In this document: piece by piece, positions 32,672-33,489 of the stretch | How the letters are laid out: every line of letters begins with the position of its first letter | How positions within the stretch are numbered: position 1 is the stretch's first letter | Source of the DNA: Chloroflexota bacterium | GTDB taxonomy: Bacteria; Chloroflexota; Anaerolineae; J102 | Length of the DNA stretch: 33,489 bases | Direction: 5' to 3' | NCBI GenBank assembly: GCA_013152585.1 | Contig: JAADGC010000175.1 | Location: forward strand, 1-33,489 | Program-made: the position numbers and the translations under genes | Notes under the pieces: generated by a model | The model's input: only the letters and a program-made list of their open reading frames with translations | The model's database searches: none | What the model was told of the DNA's origin: nothing

Positions 32672-32701
32672 ATCGTAAAACACACGTCAAGGAGGTACGC
32701 C

Positions 32702-33097
32702 ATGCCAATTTATGAATATGTTTGCCTGGATTGCCGCCGCACGGTAAGTGTCTTTTTCAGGACGGTGCGTCTGGCGCAACAGCAGGAGGCGACTTGCCCC
32801 CGCTGCGGGGAGAAGCGTTTGCGCCGGGTGATTTCACGGGTAGCGATGCTGCGCTCGGAAGAATCGCGGCTGGAGTCACTGGCCGATTCATCCATGCTGG
32901 CAGGACTCGAGGAGGAAGACCCTCGGGCTTTGGGGCGGATGATGCGCCAGATGAGTGCGGAGATGGGGGAAGAAATGGATGATCCAGAATTGAATGAAGT
33001 TGTGGATCGCCTGGAGGCAGGGCAGCCTCCGGAGGAAATTGAAAAGGCGATGCCGGATTTGGCGGGGGATGCTGGCGGCCTGAACGATGCTTTTTAG
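32702..33097 (+). CDS. FmdB-type zinc ribbon protein
   Basis: This 131-aa protein has the FmdB/CxxC regulatory-protein zinc ribbon: MPIYEYVCLDCRR with Cys8 and Cys11, then TCPRCGEKRLRRVIS with Cys32 and Cys35. The C-terminal two thirds are acidic and helical (Glu/Asp/Met-rich, with EEMDDPELNEVVDRLEAGQ), as in many Chloroflexota members. The function of the family is not settled; a regulatory role was proposed from its link to formamidase genes. The ribosome site AAGGAGGT six bases before the ATG is the best in the window and fixes the start; the open frame upstream runs into element B. Confidence 0.88.
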   Translation: MPIYEYVCLDCRRTVSVFFRTVRLAQQQEATCPRCGEKRLRRVISRVAMLRSEESRLESLADSSMLAGLEEEDPRALGRMMRQMSAEMGEEMDDPELNEVVDRLEAGQPPEEIEKAMPDLAGDAGGLNDAF

Positions 33098-33139
33098 GCA
33101 GTCACCATGAGCCAGCTTTTACCGCATAACGACGAAAAT

Positions 33140-33202
33140 CTCTCGCAAAGGGCGCCAAATTTTCTTCTGCGTTCCTTTGCGCTCTCTGTGACTTTGCGAG
33201 AG
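33140..33202. repeat. Inverted repeat with CTTTGCGAGAG arms
   Basis: CTCTCGCAAAG (33140-33150) and CTTTGCGAGAG (33192-33202) are perfect inverted complements, with an alternative inner partner CCTTTGCG at 33174-33181. It lies between convergent gene ends and could act as a weak bidirectional terminator, although no U-tract follows. Next to it, TTAGCCACAGATT (33215-33227) repeats an internal block of element B. Confidence 0.6.
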
Positions 33203-33240
33203 CTGCCCTGAAAATTAGCCACAGATTACTGTGTGTCTAT

Positions 33241-33489
33241 TTACGGAACAGCGGTCTCCTGCTGGTGCCGCGCCCAATCGGCCACGGCTTCCTGCCAGGG
33301 CCGCAAACGGATGCCGAGTTGGGCAGCGGCGCGATTGGCCAGGAGTGCTCGCAACGGAGGCTGGCTGGGGCGCTGCCATTCGGTGTGGGGAATGGGGGTG
33401 AGGGGCATGTGTCCCATGCCCATCTGTTGCAGGACTTCTGCCGCCCATTCGTGCCTGCTGCAGACGCCGGCGTTGGTGATGTGATAGAT
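33241..33489 (-). CDS. rfbD: dTDP-4-dehydrorhamnose reductase, C-terminal part
   Basis: The last 82 codons of RfbD/RmlD run off the right edge; the N-terminal NADPH-binding part lies outside. The enzyme makes dTDP-L-rhamnose for cell envelope glycans. The visible part reads IYHITNAGVCSRHEWAAEVLQ, close to the family's GxYHxTNxGxCSWYEFA, then LTPIPHTEWQRPSQPP, then LANRAAAQLGIRLRPWQEAVADW. The TAA stop is at 33241-33243. It fits the rhamnose/exopolysaccharide theme of the genes at 11-16 kb. Confidence 0.88.
   Translation of the reverse strand: MYHITNAGVCSRHEWAAEVLQQMGMGHMPLTPIPHTEWQRPSQPPLRALLANRAAAQLGIRLRPWQEAVADWARHQQETAVP

Larger units (their letters stand above)
32434..32701. other. Divergent intergenic region between gmk and the FmdB-type gene
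   Basis: This 268-base stretch holds no gene. It contains a G-rich tract near 32456-32477, the extended -10 at 32505-32513 and the repeat element copy B (32538-32671). Confidence 0.7.

Overview
This 33.5 kb window is a GC-rich bacterial chromosome segment made almost entirely of ordinary protein-coding genes on both strands. No rRNA, tRNA, CRISPR array, transposase or phage gene was seen. The mix points to a Chloroflexota (Anaerolineae/Caldilineae-like) genome. Pointers are a lipobox-bearing YidC, a FabL-type reductase, LysM and SH3 exported proteins with Pro/Thr-rich linkers, a CHAT-domain protein, a complex NADH-linked formate dehydrogenase, and many short intergenic palindromes. This placement is an inference from gene content, not from a marker gene.

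Layout. Positions 1-5350 hold an unknown gene, a double-LysM exported protein, a convergent gene that looks like an amidohydrolase shell without its barrel, the lipid II flippase MurJ and a tiny membrane ORF. Positions 5363-7894 (minus strand) are a two-gene unit: a CHAT-domain protease-like protein and an unrecognised partner. From 8062 a strong promoter, followed by a terminator-like leader hairpin, drives the conserved cluster rpmH-rnpA-yidD-yidC-jag, which ends at a clear terminator (10914). Positions 11011-16552 hold a glycosyltransferase, a polyprenyl-phosphate sugar-phosphate transferase, an M20 peptidase and a processive GT2 synthase, so envelope polysaccharide genes dominate here. Positions 16796-18977 hold proline dehydrogenase, a FabL-like enoyl reductase and a DinB-fold protein.

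Positions 19285-22949 hold a membrane protein (minus), then ftcD, a YacP-type NYN nuclease and an SH3 lipoprotein. Positions 23122-28524 (minus) are a three-gene NADH-dependent formate dehydrogenase operon. Its catalytic subunit reads through an in-frame UGA as selenocysteine, with a bacterial SECIS hairpin that has the same spacing and apical loop as E. coli fdhF. A conventional ORF call splits this gene in two. Positions 28761-33489 hold a VapC remnant, priA and gmk (coupled), a FmdB-type zinc ribbon gene, and the 3' end of rfbD running off the window.

The strongest observations are the selenocysteine/SECIS site, two homologous ~140 bp elements with imperfect terminal inverted repeats that each sit just downstream of an extended -10 promoter, the leader hairpin of the rpmH operon, the CHAT two-gene unit, and the barrel-less amidohydrolase-like protein.
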